Shown one piece after another: positions 42,801 to 51,535 of a stretch of 64,000 bases of DNA. The stretch's first letter is position 1. The number at the start of each line of letters is the position of its first letter. Under the pieces are notes generated by a model. The model made no database searches. It was not told the origin of the DNA and saw nothing but the letters and a program-made list of their open reading frames with translations. Made by a program: the position numbers and the translations under genes. The stretch comes from DATJGR01 sp963812255 (GTDB lineage Bacteria > Pseudomonadota > Gammaproteobacteria > Pseudomonadales > Azotimanducaceae), in assembly GCA_963812255.1 (NCBI GenBank), contig CAWEUM010000005.1:1178001-1242000 (forward strand). Reading direction: 5' to 3'.

Positions 42801-44549
42801 TCACTCGAGCTTCGAGTACAGCGTGTTCAGTTCATCCCGCCATTGCCGTTGTAGATCCGGCTTCTGGAATTTCGGCTTGCGTGCCAAATCGGCTGCCAGC
42901 CGCGATTCGAGTTCGACGATCCGCGCCAGCCTTTCATCTTCTGCCTCACTCTCCGCGAGACCGCGGACAGTCGAAGACACCTGCGGCATCGACGTCACGC
43001 GCGACTGAGACGCGACGCCCTCCGGCGATTCGTAAAACTTCGCTGGATCCGCGACGTCGAGCAGGTGCCCATCTCGAATCAGTACGTAGCGCTGCGCGAC
43101 GGTCTCGAGAAAGCGCCGATCGTGCGATGTGATGAGCACGGCGGCCCCGCTGGCCAACAGTTGTTCCTCGAGCTGCTCCTTGCCCTCGATGTCGATGTGG
43201 TTGGTCGGCTCGTCCAGAATCAGAAAATTCGGCGCGTTCAACGACAGTGCGATGAACAGCGCCCGCGCGCGTTCGCCGCCACTCATCGTAGCAAGACGCT
43301 TGTCGTGATCGACGTACGGAAAACCTGCGTTGATCAACCGGCGTCGGATCTGTTCATCACCGACGCCCGCGCGTTGGCGAACACCGCCGTGAACGCGCTC
43401 GAGGATGAAATCGAGCAGCGACGCATCCGATGTTGCTTCGTCGAGCTCCTGATCGTAGTAGCCAAGACGTACCTGTGGACTCGAGCGGATACCCCGGCGC
43501 TCACCGCCGCGCAAGACGTCGATCAGCATGCGGATGAAGGTAGATTTGCCGACGCCGTTGGCGCCAAGCAACGCAACCCGCTCGGCGGGGCGAATCAGCA
43601 GCAACTCCACGTCGAACAGCAGATGATGCGGCGCCGCGACGGGCGCGACGCGCAACGACTCGACCCGAATCACTTCCTTGGACCGCACCTCTGCGAGGTC
43701 CAGTTTCAGATCGAGTGGCGATCCCGCGGTCACGAACGTCTTCTCTTCCTCCATTCTTTCGACGCGCCGTTCCATGTTCTTCGCGCGCCGTGCGAATTTC
43801 TCGTTGTCGAAATCTCGACCCCAGATCGCCAACCGTTTTGCGCTGGCGCGCAACGCCTCGATCTTGCGTTCCTGAGCTTCGCGGCTGCGCAACGCCGCCT
43901 CGTCGGCCTCGATCAATGCCACACGTCCAGCGCTGAACGGCAGATCGAAGCAGTACAGACGCGCGTCGCGCAGAAACCAGGTTTCCGATACCACCGCATC
44001 GAGGAATGCGCGATCGTGTGACACGAGCACGAATGCGCCTCGATATGCGTTCAGGAACGTCTCGAAAACGCGCATCGTCGCAAGATCGAGATGGTTTGTC
44101 GGCTCGTCGAGCAGCAGCAACTCGGGCTCGGCAATCACCGCGCGCGCGAACATCAGGCGATTCTGCTGTCCACCGGAAAGATCGCCCGCCGTCACGCCGA
44201 ACAGGCCGGCGGCGATACCCAGGTCGCCCAGCAAAGCTTCGCCCCGCCAGCGTTCATCTCGTGCCTCGGGCAGAGCGCTTAGCACGGCATCTACTACGGT
44301 TTGCTGGGCTACGGTCTCCGGCAAAAACTGTTCGACTCTGCCAATCTTCAGACCACGGCGAGACGTGATTTCGCCGGTATCGGGGACGCGGGCGCCGGAC
44401 AGAAAGTCGAGCAGCGTCGATTTGCCACAGCCGTTGTGACCCACCAGACCAATGCGCGCACCGTCGGACACGGTGAACTCCAGATCACGGAACAGTATTC
44501 GATCACCAACGCCGTGGGTGACGTTGCGCGCACTAAGTAACGTGGGCAT
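42801..44549 (-). CDS. ABC-F family ATPase
   Basis: This protein of 582 residues has two ABC cassettes and no membrane domain: Walker A VGHNGCGKSTLL and LGANGVGKSTFI, signatures LSGGQQNR and MSGGERARA, Walker B LLLLDEPTNHLD and LILDEPTNHID. The linker between cassettes (ARRAKNMERRVERMEEEK) is the ribosome-facing helix of ABC-F proteins. The C-terminal helical tail has LESRLAADLARKPKF. It acts on the ribosome as a translation factor; no antibiotic specificity can be read. Start ATG 44549. Confidence 0.9.
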   Translation of the reverse strand: MPTLLSARNVTHGVGDRILFRDLEFTVSDGARIGLVGHNGCGKSTLLDFLSGARVPDTGEITSRRGLKIGRVEQFLPETVAQQTVVDAVLSALPEARDERWRGEALLGDLGIAAGLFGVTAGDLSGGQQNRLMFARAVIAEPELLLLDEPTNHLDLATMRVFETFLNAYRGAFVLVSHDRAFLDAVVSETWFLRDARLYCFDLPFSAGRVALIEADEAALRSREAQERKIEALRASAKRLAIWGRDFDNEKFARRAKNMERRVERMEEEKTFVTAGSPLDLKLDLAEVRSKEVIRVESLRVAPVAAPHHLLFDVELLLIRPAERVALLGANGVGKSTFIRMLIDVLRGGERRGIRSSPQVRLGYYDQELDEATSDASLLDFILERVHGGVRQRAGVGDEQIRRRLINAGFPYVDHDKRLATMSGGERARALFIALSLNAPNFLILDEPTNHIDIEGKEQLEEQLLASGAAVLITSHDRRFLETVAQRYVLIRDGHLLDVADPAKFYESPEGVASQSRVTSMPQVSSTVRGLAESEAEDERLARIVELESRLAADLARKPKFQKPDLQRQWRDELNTLYSKLE

Positions 44550-44575
44550 GTCGAATCGGGCCAGAAATCGTACGT

Positions 44576-44779
44576 TCAGGCTAACAAGCGTCTCGACTGC
44601 GGCCAACACGCTTTGCGCGCACTTCGGCAAATCGAGTTCTCATAGCGCGTCACAGCCCGCGTGCTGATCCCGAACGGGAGAGCGAGTCCACCGCCCGCGG
44701 TACTGTCGTTTCCGCCGCTGCCCCCCACCCCGCATCCTGCAGTGGCCCAACACAGCGGCGCGATCAGACCTTGCTTCAC
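44576..44779 (-). CDS. possible small lipoprotein
   Basis: A GTG at 44779 opens a 67-residue frame with a short hydrophobic start (KQGLIAPLCWATAGC) ending in a lipobox-like TAGC, followed by a Gly/Ser-rich linker (GVGGSGGNDSTAGGG). It would be a lipoprotein by pattern, but the rest is Arg-rich and unremarkable, and there is no clear ribosome-binding site. It fills most of the 347-base gap between the ABC-F and LLM genes, and may be the remnant of a longer gene. Confidence 0.3.
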   Translation of the reverse strand: MKQGLIAPLCWATAGCGVGGSGGNDSTAGGGLALPFGISTRAVTRYENSICRSARKACWPQSRRLLA

Positions 44780-44896
44780 GACGACTCCTCGGCCCGTTGC
44801 ACTTCGGTTGCTGCTTCCGTCCGGTTGCGTCAACCTTAGCCGGCCGTTCATATGGCGGCTGTCGATTTGGTCTCACGATATCGGGGGGAGTAACAG

Positions 44897-45805
44897 ATGA
44901 CCACGCGTATGCCCGCAATCAGCCTAGCGGCCGTCCCAGGGCGCCGCAAAGCAACGCTCGAACTCGCCGGAGAGATCGAACGGCTCGGATTTCCGGGCAT
45001 CTATTGCCCGAGCTTCGGCGACGGTATCGGCCTGTGCGAAGCAATCGCGCTGTCAACCCGGAAGATCCGATTCGGCACCAGCATCGCGCCGATCTATACC
45101 CGCAATGTACAAGACTTTGCACACACCATCGCGTTCATTCACGAGGTCTCCGAAGGCCGATTCGTATTCGGTGTCGGTGTCAGCCACGCCCCCGCAATGA
45201 AGCGAATGGGCATCAGTCAGGGCAAGCCGCTGAGCGATATGCGCAACTTCGTCGAAGAATTGCGTGCGGTTCCGCGCACCGGCGAGCTTCCGCCGATTGC
45301 GTTGGCGACGCTGCGCAAAAAAATGATCGCTCTGTCCGAAGAAATCGCGGAGGGAATGGTTTTCGCCAACGGCGCACGATCGCATATGGCGGATTCGCTG
45401 TCGGTGCTCACTGCGGACGCACGTTCGAACGACGCATTCTTCATCGGCAACATGATCCCGACCTGTATCAGCGATGACGAAGAGGCCGCGAAGGCCGTCA
45501 ACCGACGCACCCTCACTGGCTATGCAATGTTGCCGAACTACCGCAACTATTGGAAAGAAGCCGGGTACGTCCAGGAAATGGAAGCGGTCGAAGCGGTGCT
45601 CGCACGCGGCGAGACCGACAAGGTTGCGCAATGCCTTACCGACCGCTGGCTCGCTGATACCACGCTGTTCGGCTCGAAACAGAAAGTGCGTGAGGGAATC
45701 GAAGCCTGGTTCGACGCCGGCATCAAGACGCCGATCATCGTGCCGTCGTCCGCGGTCGGCAACCAACTGAAGGCTTTCGAGGAATTTTTCGCGATCTGGA
45801 AGTGA
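44897..45805 (+). CDS. LLM class flavin-dependent oxidoreductase
   Basis: The 302-residue luciferase-like monooxygenase has ELAGEIERLGFPGIYCPSF, TRKIRFGTSIAPIYTRN and the HEVSEGRFVFGVGVSHAP core of the fold. It probably uses F420 or FMN; these genes are frequent next to acyl-CoA and steroid degradation genes. A GGGAG lies before the ATG. It faces the DUF35/thiolase pair. Confidence 0.85.
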   Translation: MTTRMPAISLAAVPGRRKATLELAGEIERLGFPGIYCPSFGDGIGLCEAIALSTRKIRFGTSIAPIYTRNVQDFAHTIAFIHEVSEGRFVFGVGVSHAPAMKRMGISQGKPLSDMRNFVEELRAVPRTGELPPIALATLRKKMIALSEEIAEGMVFANGARSHMADSLSVLTADARSNDAFFIGNMIPTCISDDEEAAKAVNRRTLTGYAMLPNYRNYWKEAGYVQEMEAVEAVLARGETDKVAQCLTDRWLADTTLFGSKQKVREGIEAWFDAGIKTPIIVPSSAVGNQLKAFEEFFAIWK

Positions 45806-45824
45806 CGCGCGGCGTAACTCGTGT

Positions 45825-46229
45825 TCACTCGGGTTGATAGCGCAGCAGCGTGATCTCGTCGGTGACCGTATCGAAGTACGGCTTCAGGCGCATACCGATG
45901 CGAATGTCGCCATCGTCGACGTTCACCAATGTCGTCGTCAGTCGCACGCCTTCATCGAGCTCTACGACGGCAAGCCGTTGCGGCACCTCGTCTGCGAAAT
46001 GCGGTGCCGTCGGTTGGCGCGTAATCGTGAACGTGTATAGCGTACCGGCGCCGGAGACTTCACGCCAATCGAGCGCATCCGACAAGCAATTCGGACATCG
46101 GTTGCGTGGATAGAACACCCAAACGCCGCAATCTGCGCATTTCTGCAGCTTGACCATACCGTCCATCAACCCGTTCCAGTACGGCGCGCTCGTCGGAGTC
46201 GCCGTTGGCAACGGCTTGTCGAACACCAT
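45825..46229 (-). CDS. Zn-ribbon OB-fold protein (DUF35)
   Basis: The 134-residue protein joins a rubredoxin-like zinc ribbon (CADCGVWVFYPRNRCPNC) to an OB fold (GAGTLYTFTITRQPTAP). DUF35 proteins pair with thiolase-like partners; in steroid side-chain breakdown such a domain binds the aldolase Ltp2. I chose the ATG at 46229, two bases after the thiolase stop, so the two are translated together. Confidence 0.88.
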   Translation of the reverse strand: MVFDKPLPTATPTSAPYWNGLMDGMVKLQKCADCGVWVFYPRNRCPNCLSDALDWREVSGAGTLYTFTITRQPTAPHFADEVPQRLAVVELDEGVRLTTTLVNVDDGDIRIGMRLKPYFDTVTDEITLLRYQPE

Positions 46230-46231
46230 GA

Positions 46232-47431
46232 TCAGTCTCCCCGAAGAATCAATGCAGCTTGTTCGCTCATCACACCGCCCGTCCCCGATACGTAAACGGT
46301 GTCGCACCGACCGAGCTGAAGATCGCAAGCCCGGTGCATGATCTGGCGCACCGCTTCGATCGGCTGGGTCATCCCCCCGGCCAACCCCGCCTGCCCGACA
46401 CCGAGTTGGCCACCGTGTGTGTTCATCGGGAAGTCACCCGCAACGGTGAAATCATGATCGTTGATGAACGCCATACCGTCACCTTTGGCGCAGAAGCCGG
46501 CGTCTTCGAGCGTCAACAGCACTGTGATCGTGTAGCAGTCGTATATTTCTGCGGCGTCGATATCGGCGGGTGTCACGCCCGCCATTGCAAACGCCTGCTT
46601 CGACGCCGGACCCACCGGCGTGTGCACCATGTCCTGTGCATAGGTGGGTGTCTTGATCGTCAGATGTTCGCCGAAGCCGGCCACCCAGGCCGGTCGATGA
46701 CGGCAGCGCTTGGCAACCTCACGGCTCGCGACGACGACGGCACTGCCACCGGCAACGGGCATCACGATCTCGAGCATACGCAACGGATCAGCGATCAGCT
46801 TGCTCGCGAGCACCTCTTCGATGCTCACCGGGTGACCGTAGAAAACGGCATTCGGATTCGCCGCGCCGTTGGCGCGTTGGTGCACGACCAGCTTCGCCAT
46901 TGCGCGGGGGTCGTAACCGAACTGCGCGGCGTAGCGCTGCGCGATCATCGCGTAACCACAGTTCTGCGCAACGTTGCCGTACGGCACATCGAACTCCGCT
47001 TGCGGCGAACCCCATTCCACGCTGCTCGCACCGAAATAGCGGCGTGGGTCCACCGGCCGCGCATTGGGATTGCTCGGAATCGGCCGGGCCGGCACCGCGC
47101 ATACGACGACATCGCAAATGCCGAGTTCGATTGCTGCGGCAGCGCGCCAGATCATGCCGACTGCCGTTGCGCCGCCAAGATCGATTCGCTCGGCAAAGTT
47201 CACCGGGTGACCCAGATACTCGACGATCGTGGCCGGCGTGAACATGCCCGATTCGCGGATGTCGGAACAGACGATACCGTTGACGTCGCGCGCTTCGAGG
47301 CCCGCGTCGTCGAGCGCCAGCTTGGCGAGTTCGGCCCATTGCTCGAGCGTGAACGTGCGCGGACCCGTATACTTGCGCTCGTGTTTGTGTTCCGCGAATC
47401 CGACCACGGCGGCATCGCCACGAAGACCCAT
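46232..47431 (-). CDS. thiolase-like (SCP-x/Ltp2-type) protein
   Basis: The 399-residue protein belongs to the non-specific lipid-transfer/SCP-x thiolase group: AAVVGFAEHKHERKYTG start, DINAAEIYDCYTITVLLTLED-like segment (written here as DAAEIYDCYTITV) and the end MNTHGGQLGVGQAGLAGG. It acts on acyl-CoA in thiolysis or retro-aldol cleavage. Directly adjacent DUF35 partner supports this. Start ATG 47431, divergent from the SixA-like gene. Confidence 0.87.
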   Translation of the reverse strand: MGLRGDAAVVGFAEHKHERKYTGPRTFTLEQWAELAKLALDDAGLEARDVNGIVCSDIRESGMFTPATIVEYLGHPVNFAERIDLGGATAVGMIWRAAAAIELGICDVVVCAVPARPIPSNPNARPVDPRRYFGASSVEWGSPQAEFDVPYGNVAQNCGYAMIAQRYAAQFGYDPRAMAKLVVHQRANGAANPNAVFYGHPVSIEEVLASKLIADPLRMLEIVMPVAGGSAVVVASREVAKRCRHRPAWVAGFGEHLTIKTPTYAQDMVHTPVGPASKQAFAMAGVTPADIDAAEIYDCYTITVLLTLEDAGFCAKGDGMAFINDHDFTVAGDFPMNTHGGQLGVGQAGLAGGMTQPIEAVRQIMHRACDLQLGRCDTVYVSGTGGVMSEQAALILRGD

Positions 47432-47526
47432 TGTTCGCAGCCCCTCCGATGAATACCCGATGATAGACTGCACCCCACGATGCCACCAAGGGCAACCGAT
47501 GTGGTCAAGCCAGACGGGGCGATCCA

Positions 47527-48021
47527 ATGGAGCTATGGGTGATTCGCCACGCCAAGTCGTCCTGGGCCAACGTTGCTCAGGACGACTTCGATCGCCCATT
47601 GAACGAACGTGGGAAGAAAGACGGCAAGCGGATGATCCGCTGGATGCATTTGCAAGCCGGCCGTCCGACGCAGATCATCTCCAGCGACGCTGAACGGGCA
47701 CGCGCAACCGCGATGTTCGTTCGAGAGGGTTTCGACGTTTCCGCCGATCGACTGCATTTCGATCATCGTCTCTACGAAGCATCCGCCGAAAAGGTGCTCG
47801 AAGTGCTGCGGGATGCGCCCGACGACTGCACCTCGGTTGCGTTGGTCGGCCACAACCCGGGATCCCACGAGTTTGTCAATGCAATGGCTGGGAAACACGC
47901 GCTCGACAGCTTGCCGACGTTCGGCATCGTGCATCTAAGGCTGCCGCTTCGATGGATTGACGCCCGTTTCGGATGTGCGGAATTCGTGTCACTCCAAACG
48001 CCCAAGACACTGCGCGACTGA
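47527..48021 (+). CDS. SixA-like histidine phosphatase
   Basis: The 164-residue protein of the histidine phosphatase superfamily carries the phospho-acceptor RHAKSSW (His8) and a second core VALVGHNPGSHEFV. It resembles SixA, which removes phosphate from the HPt domain of ArcB, but the target here is unknown. A VOC gene begins 14 bases downstream. Confidence 0.87.
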   Translation: MELWVIRHAKSSWANVAQDDFDRPLNERGKKDGKRMIRWMHLQAGRPTQIISSDAERARATAMFVREGFDVSADRLHFDHRLYEASAEKVLEVLRDAPDDCTSVALVGHNPGSHEFVNAMAGKHALDSLPTFGIVHLRLPLRWIDARFGCAEFVSLQTPKTLRD

Positions 48022-48035
48022 CGCCAGGAGACGCC

Positions 48036-48719
48036 GTGCAAATCGCCAAAGCGGCCATCGACGTTGGCTTGTACACGACAAACCGGGAGCCGATGCTCCA
48101 ATTCTGGCAGCACGAGATCGGATTGCCGTTTCACGAGACACTCCCCGTCGGCGGCGGCGTACATCAGTTGCGTCACGGCATTGGTGATTCGGTACTGAAG
48201 ATCAATCACAGCCGCGACCCACTGCCCATGAATCCGGCCACCGGATACCGCCATCTGACGATCGCTCAACCCGGCGTGACCGCGTCACGAACGCTGGCCG
48301 ATCCGGATGGCAATCGAATCACGCTTGTTCCGCCGGGACACCTGGGCATAGATCAACTGCAGGTAAAGATTGCGGTACGCAATGTGGATGCGCAGCGCGA
48401 CTTCTATGGACGCGTGCTGGAACTCGCGTCCACCAACGACGGTCGGTTTCGTTGCGGCGCTTCACTGTTGTCGCTCGAACAAGACGAGCAGGCGACGGCG
48501 GATGCGCAGATGCGCGGCGTCGGCTATCGCTATCTGACGATACAAGTCTTCGACGTGGTCGCCACGCATCGGGAAATTCTCGCGCGCGGCGGCCGCGAAG
48601 GCAGCTCGCCCGTTCGACTGGGCGACGTTGCGTACATTTCCTTCGTGCGCGATCCGGATGGCAATTGGATCGAGATTTCTCAGCGAAAATCGATCACCGG
48701 CTCGCTGGACTCTCGCTAG
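48036..48719 (+). CDS. two-domain VOC family protein
   Basis: The 227-residue protein consists of two glyoxalase/VOC modules: DVGLYTTNREPMLQFWQHE to RTLADPDGNRITLV, and VRNVDAQRDFYGRVLEL to FVRDPDGNWIEI. The second module ends with a metal-ligand Glu. Metal-dependent lyase, dioxygenase or binding protein; substrate unknown. Start is the GTG at 48036, preceded by CAGGAG five bases upstream; the longer frame overlaps SixA. Confidence 0.85.
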   Translation: MQIAKAAIDVGLYTTNREPMLQFWQHEIGLPFHETLPVGGGVHQLRHGIGDSVLKINHSRDPLPMNPATGYRHLTIAQPGVTASRTLADPDGNRITLVPPGHLGIDQLQVKIAVRNVDAQRDFYGRVLELASTNDGRFRCGASLLSLEQDEQATADAQMRGVGYRYLTIQVFDVVATHREILARGGREGSSPVRLGDVAYISFVRDPDGNWIEISQRKSITGSLDSR

Positions 48720-48780
48720 ACTGCGGCTGCTTCGCGGGGTATACCTATCCGCGCCGCGCAACGACAAGGATCTTTCTACG

Positions 48781-49014
48781 ATGGGTTTTCTCTCCTTTCT
48801 GCTGGTGGCCGCCATCACGTATCTGATATGGCGAATCACCGATCAACTGCCGGACCTGATCTTTCGAATCAGTGAAATTCAGCGTGACGTTGCTGAACTA
48901 CGCCGCGCGTTGACCGATGCCTCTGAGCGATCGCCGGCTGCTGCACCACCCTCTACGGTGTCCATGGCGCAGCCCGTCGAACCTCCCGAGCACGCCGCCG
49001 ACCCTGCATCCTGA
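48781..49014 (+). CDS. small membrane-anchored protein
   Basis: The 77-residue protein has an N-terminal membrane helix (FLSFLLVAAITYLIW), a short helical segment with ISEIQRDVAELRRAL and an Ala/Pro/Ser-rich tail. No family recognised. It stands 61 bases after the VOC gene and 26 before the next membrane protein. Confidence 0.6.
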   Translation: MGFLSFLLVAAITYLIWRITDQLPDLIFRISEIQRDVAELRRALTDASERSPAAAPPSTVSMAQPVEPPEHAADPAS

Positions 49015-49040
49015 GACGACCCCGGAAGCAAGCGCCGTCC

Positions 49041-49814
49041 ATGCTGCTCGAGCGTGAATCGTGGCGGAGACGGCTCGAGGGACTCGACTGGCGCGTCTGG
49101 CTTGGCCTGTCACTGACGTTCGGATGGCTGGTGCTCGGCTACGTGTATCTGGATACCACCGTTGGATGGGACCGATTTCGCCATTTGCCGATCGACATCA
49201 TTGGCAACTTTCTCGAGGGCGCCTTCGCACCACTCGCATTCCTCTGGCTGGTTATCGGCTACTTCCTTCAGCAGCGCGAGTTGGCTCAGAACAACGACGT
49301 GCTGCGCTCGTCGGTACTGCAGGCTGAAATTCAATCGGAAAAGATGGCGGCGAACGAAATGCACGCGCGCCAAGAAACGTTCCTGCGGGTTTCGCAAAGG
49401 GTGCATCAACAGCTGGGGACCATTGCTGGCTTCCTGTACATCTCGAGCCAGGGTGCGGGTGCCGACGGAACAGTGACCAACGAGGAGCAGAGCCAACTAT
49501 TCGCTCAGCTCAGCCAAGGTGAATCGGAAGTCTTCTCACGACGCATGCTCGTTACGCATTTGACGTTGCCGATCGAGGCGCGATCGCAGCTGTTCTATGG
49601 CACGCCCGTGCGCGCGCGCCACAGCAATACGTTCATCTATACGTTTGAGCGGTTGATTGCTCGGGCCAAGGAAGTCGACCCGGACGGCATGATCTGCGAT
49701 GCGCTGTTTTCGACGTCGCACGGCATGATCTACAACATCGCCAAACGCTATCAGGCCGAGGCGCCCTCGGACCTCGCAGATCCCAAGCGGACCGGTCTTA
49801 ACATCCAGTTCTGA
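49041..49814 (+). CDS. hypothetical two-helix membrane protein
   Basis: The 257-residue protein has two membrane helices near the N-terminus (about 20-38 and 60-76), then a cytoplasmic coiled-coil (QQRELAQNNDVLRSSVLQAE) and a soluble helical domain. The pattern helix-helix-coil is common in proteins of unknown function associated with phage-defence or stress loci, but no known domain is visible. Function unknown. Confidence 0.68.
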   Translation: MLLERESWRRRLEGLDWRVWLGLSLTFGWLVLGYVYLDTTVGWDRFRHLPIDIIGNFLEGAFAPLAFLWLVIGYFLQQRELAQNNDVLRSSVLQAEIQSEKMAANEMHARQETFLRVSQRVHQQLGTIAGFLYISSQGAGADGTVTNEEQSQLFAQLSQGESEVFSRRMLVTHLTLPIEARSQLFYGTPVRARHSNTFIYTFERLIARAKEVDPDGMICDALFSTSHGMIYNIAKRYQAEAPSDLADPKRTGLNIQF

Positions 49815-49826
49815 GGAGGTGCCGCG

Positions 49827-50411
49827 ATGCGTAGCGATCCGCTGGAAATGTTGGCTGACGATCGAAAAAAGGCGCGCGATGCCGAGGATCCATGGGCGAA
49901 CCTATGCGTGCTCTCAACGATCGACTCGACCGGAGAACCGAAGGCGCGGGTCACCGTGCTACGTGACCTCCAACGGCGGCTCGCCATATTCATCAATGGA
50001 ACCAGCCCCAAGCATGCAGAGCTGACGAACTCGCAGCGATGCGGAGTACTCGCCTACTACGCAAGCCTCGGCGTGCAGTATCGATTGACCGTGACGTTCG
50101 AAGCCGTGCCAACCGACATCGTCCGCAGCAACTGGCTGGCGCGTCCGCGCATCCCCAAAGTGATGGATTGGATGTATGAACGAGGCCACCGGCAGAGCAG
50201 CGAGGCAGTATCCGCAGCACACATCGATGAGCATTACCACACGCTGGACGCGTCGTTGCCCGGCGACGTCGAGGCGCCAGTGCACGCGCTTGGATATTAC
50301 TTGGTCGTCGAGCAGATCGATCGGCTCGAGCTTGCCGATGATCGGGTTCATTCAAGGCAACGCTTTCGGCGCATCGAAGCGTCGTGGCAAGCAACTGCGT
50401 TGATCCCGTAG
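49827..50411 (+). CDS. pyridoxamine 5'-phosphate oxidase family protein
   Basis: The 194-residue protein has the split-barrel FMN-binding fold with the N-terminal DPWANLCVLSTIDSTGEPKARVTVLRD strand-turn pattern and a C-terminal HALGYYLVVEQIDRLEL. It is too divergent for PdxH and more like a general FMN-binding flavoprotein. GAGGAGG stands nine bases before the ATG. It converges on the MetR-like gene. Confidence 0.78.
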   Translation: MRSDPLEMLADDRKKARDAEDPWANLCVLSTIDSTGEPKARVTVLRDLQRRLAIFINGTSPKHAELTNSQRCGVLAYYASLGVQYRLTVTFEAVPTDIVRSNWLARPRIPKVMDWMYERGHRQSSEAVSAAHIDEHYHTLDASLPGDVEAPVHALGYYLVVEQIDRLELADDRVHSRQRFRRIEASWQATALIP

Positions 50412-50444
50412 CAATCACCCTGTCGATCTCATCGACCGAGGGAT

Positions 50445-51374
50445 CTATTCATCGACGACAGGGACAATGCCGACAAGATTCTTGAAGCACGTTGCGATCG
50501 CGGTTTCGAGAAAGCCTTTGACGAAGGCCGAGTCTTCGTCGCCCGACCGCACGGCGGCATAGAGCGTTGGCCAGACGCCTTCCTCTCCGAGTGAGCGCGC
50601 GACGATATAGTCCTTCGTCAGGTACTCGTGCAGCGCCCAGTTCGGCAAACAGGTGACACCGCGACCACTTGCAACCAGTTGAATCATCATTGCCGTCAAT
50701 TCCGCCGTGCGGATTCGCAGCGGTTCGACGCCGGCGGGATCGAGAAACGAGGTGAAGATGTCCAGGCGCATACGATCGACCGGATAGCAGATCAGTACTT
50801 CACCGCGCAGATCGCCTGGTTCGATCCAGTCACGCTTCGCCAACGCATGTGTGGGGGCCACCGCAAGCTGCGCCTCATACGAGAACAACGGACAGTAGGC
50901 AACGTCGAGTTCACGCATCGGATCGGCGGTAATCACCAAATCGAGGTCACCTCGACCGAGGGCCGGCAACGGCGCGAAGCTGAAACCGCTTGCTATGTCG
51001 AGTTCCACATCGGGCCAGCTCTCGCGATATCGATTGATCGCCGGCAGCAACCAATCGAAGCAGCTGTGGCATTCGATCGCCATATGCAGCCGACCCGACT
51101 CGCCGCCCGCGAGGCGCCCCAGATCGCGCTGCGCGCCATGGACCATCGGCAACACATCGTCGGCGAGGCGCAGTAGGCGTTTGCCGGCCGACGTAAAGCG
51201 CAATGGTCGCGTCTTCCGGACGAACAACGAACATCCGAGTCGATCCTCGAGATCCTTCAACTGGTGCGACAAGGCCGACTGGGTTAGGAACACGCGCTCC
51301 GCCGCCTCGACGAGACTGCCGGTGTCACGCAGGGCTGCAAGGGTCCGCAAATGGCGCAACTCGATCGAAGACAT
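50445..51374 (-). CDS. metR: LysR-family regulator, MetR-like
   Basis: The 309-residue regulator has a winged-HTH at 4-62 (LRTLAALRDTGSLVEAAE, LTQSALSHQLKDLEDRLG, FVRKTRPLRFTSAGKRLL) and an effector domain with ECHSCFDWLLPAI, a stretch found in MetR. MetR binds homocysteine and controls methionine synthesis. I chose the ATG at 51374. No met gene is adjacent; the divergent gene is an HD-domain protein. Low certainty on the specific name, high on family. Confidence 0.82.
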   Translation of the reverse strand: MSSIELRHLRTLAALRDTGSLVEAAERVFLTQSALSHQLKDLEDRLGCSLFVRKTRPLRFTSAGKRLLRLADDVLPMVHGAQRDLGRLAGGESGRLHMAIECHSCFDWLLPAINRYRESWPDVELDIASGFSFAPLPALGRGDLDLVITADPMRELDVAYCPLFSYEAQLAVAPTHALAKRDWIEPGDLRGEVLICYPVDRMRLDIFTSFLDPAGVEPLRIRTAELTAMMIQLVASGRGVTCLPNWALHEYLTKDYIVARSLGEEGVWPTLYAAVRSGDEDSAFVKGFLETAIATCFKNLVGIVPVVDE

Positions 51375-51419
51375 GAATATATCTAATGCAAAAGCCAGCT
51401 CTACATGCACTATATTCAT
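51373..51419. promoter_or_regulatory. candidate MetR operator between metR-like and HD genes
   Basis: A perfect 9-base inverted repeat ATGAATATA (51373-51381) and TATATTCAT (51411-51419) brackets the start of the regulator gene. The TGAA and TTCA elements recall MetR half-sites. The intergenic stretch is more AT-rich than its surroundings. It probably carries both divergent promoters and autoregulation. Confidence 0.5.
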
Positions 51420-51535
51420 GAATCGTCAACTTGTCATCCCTTTCTGCGGTGGCGTTAGAACTGTGCACCTGTGCGCATTGCGCGCCCGATCCCATCTCTA
51501 GAATCGAGCGACGAACAGCTTAGACGCGCGAGAGA

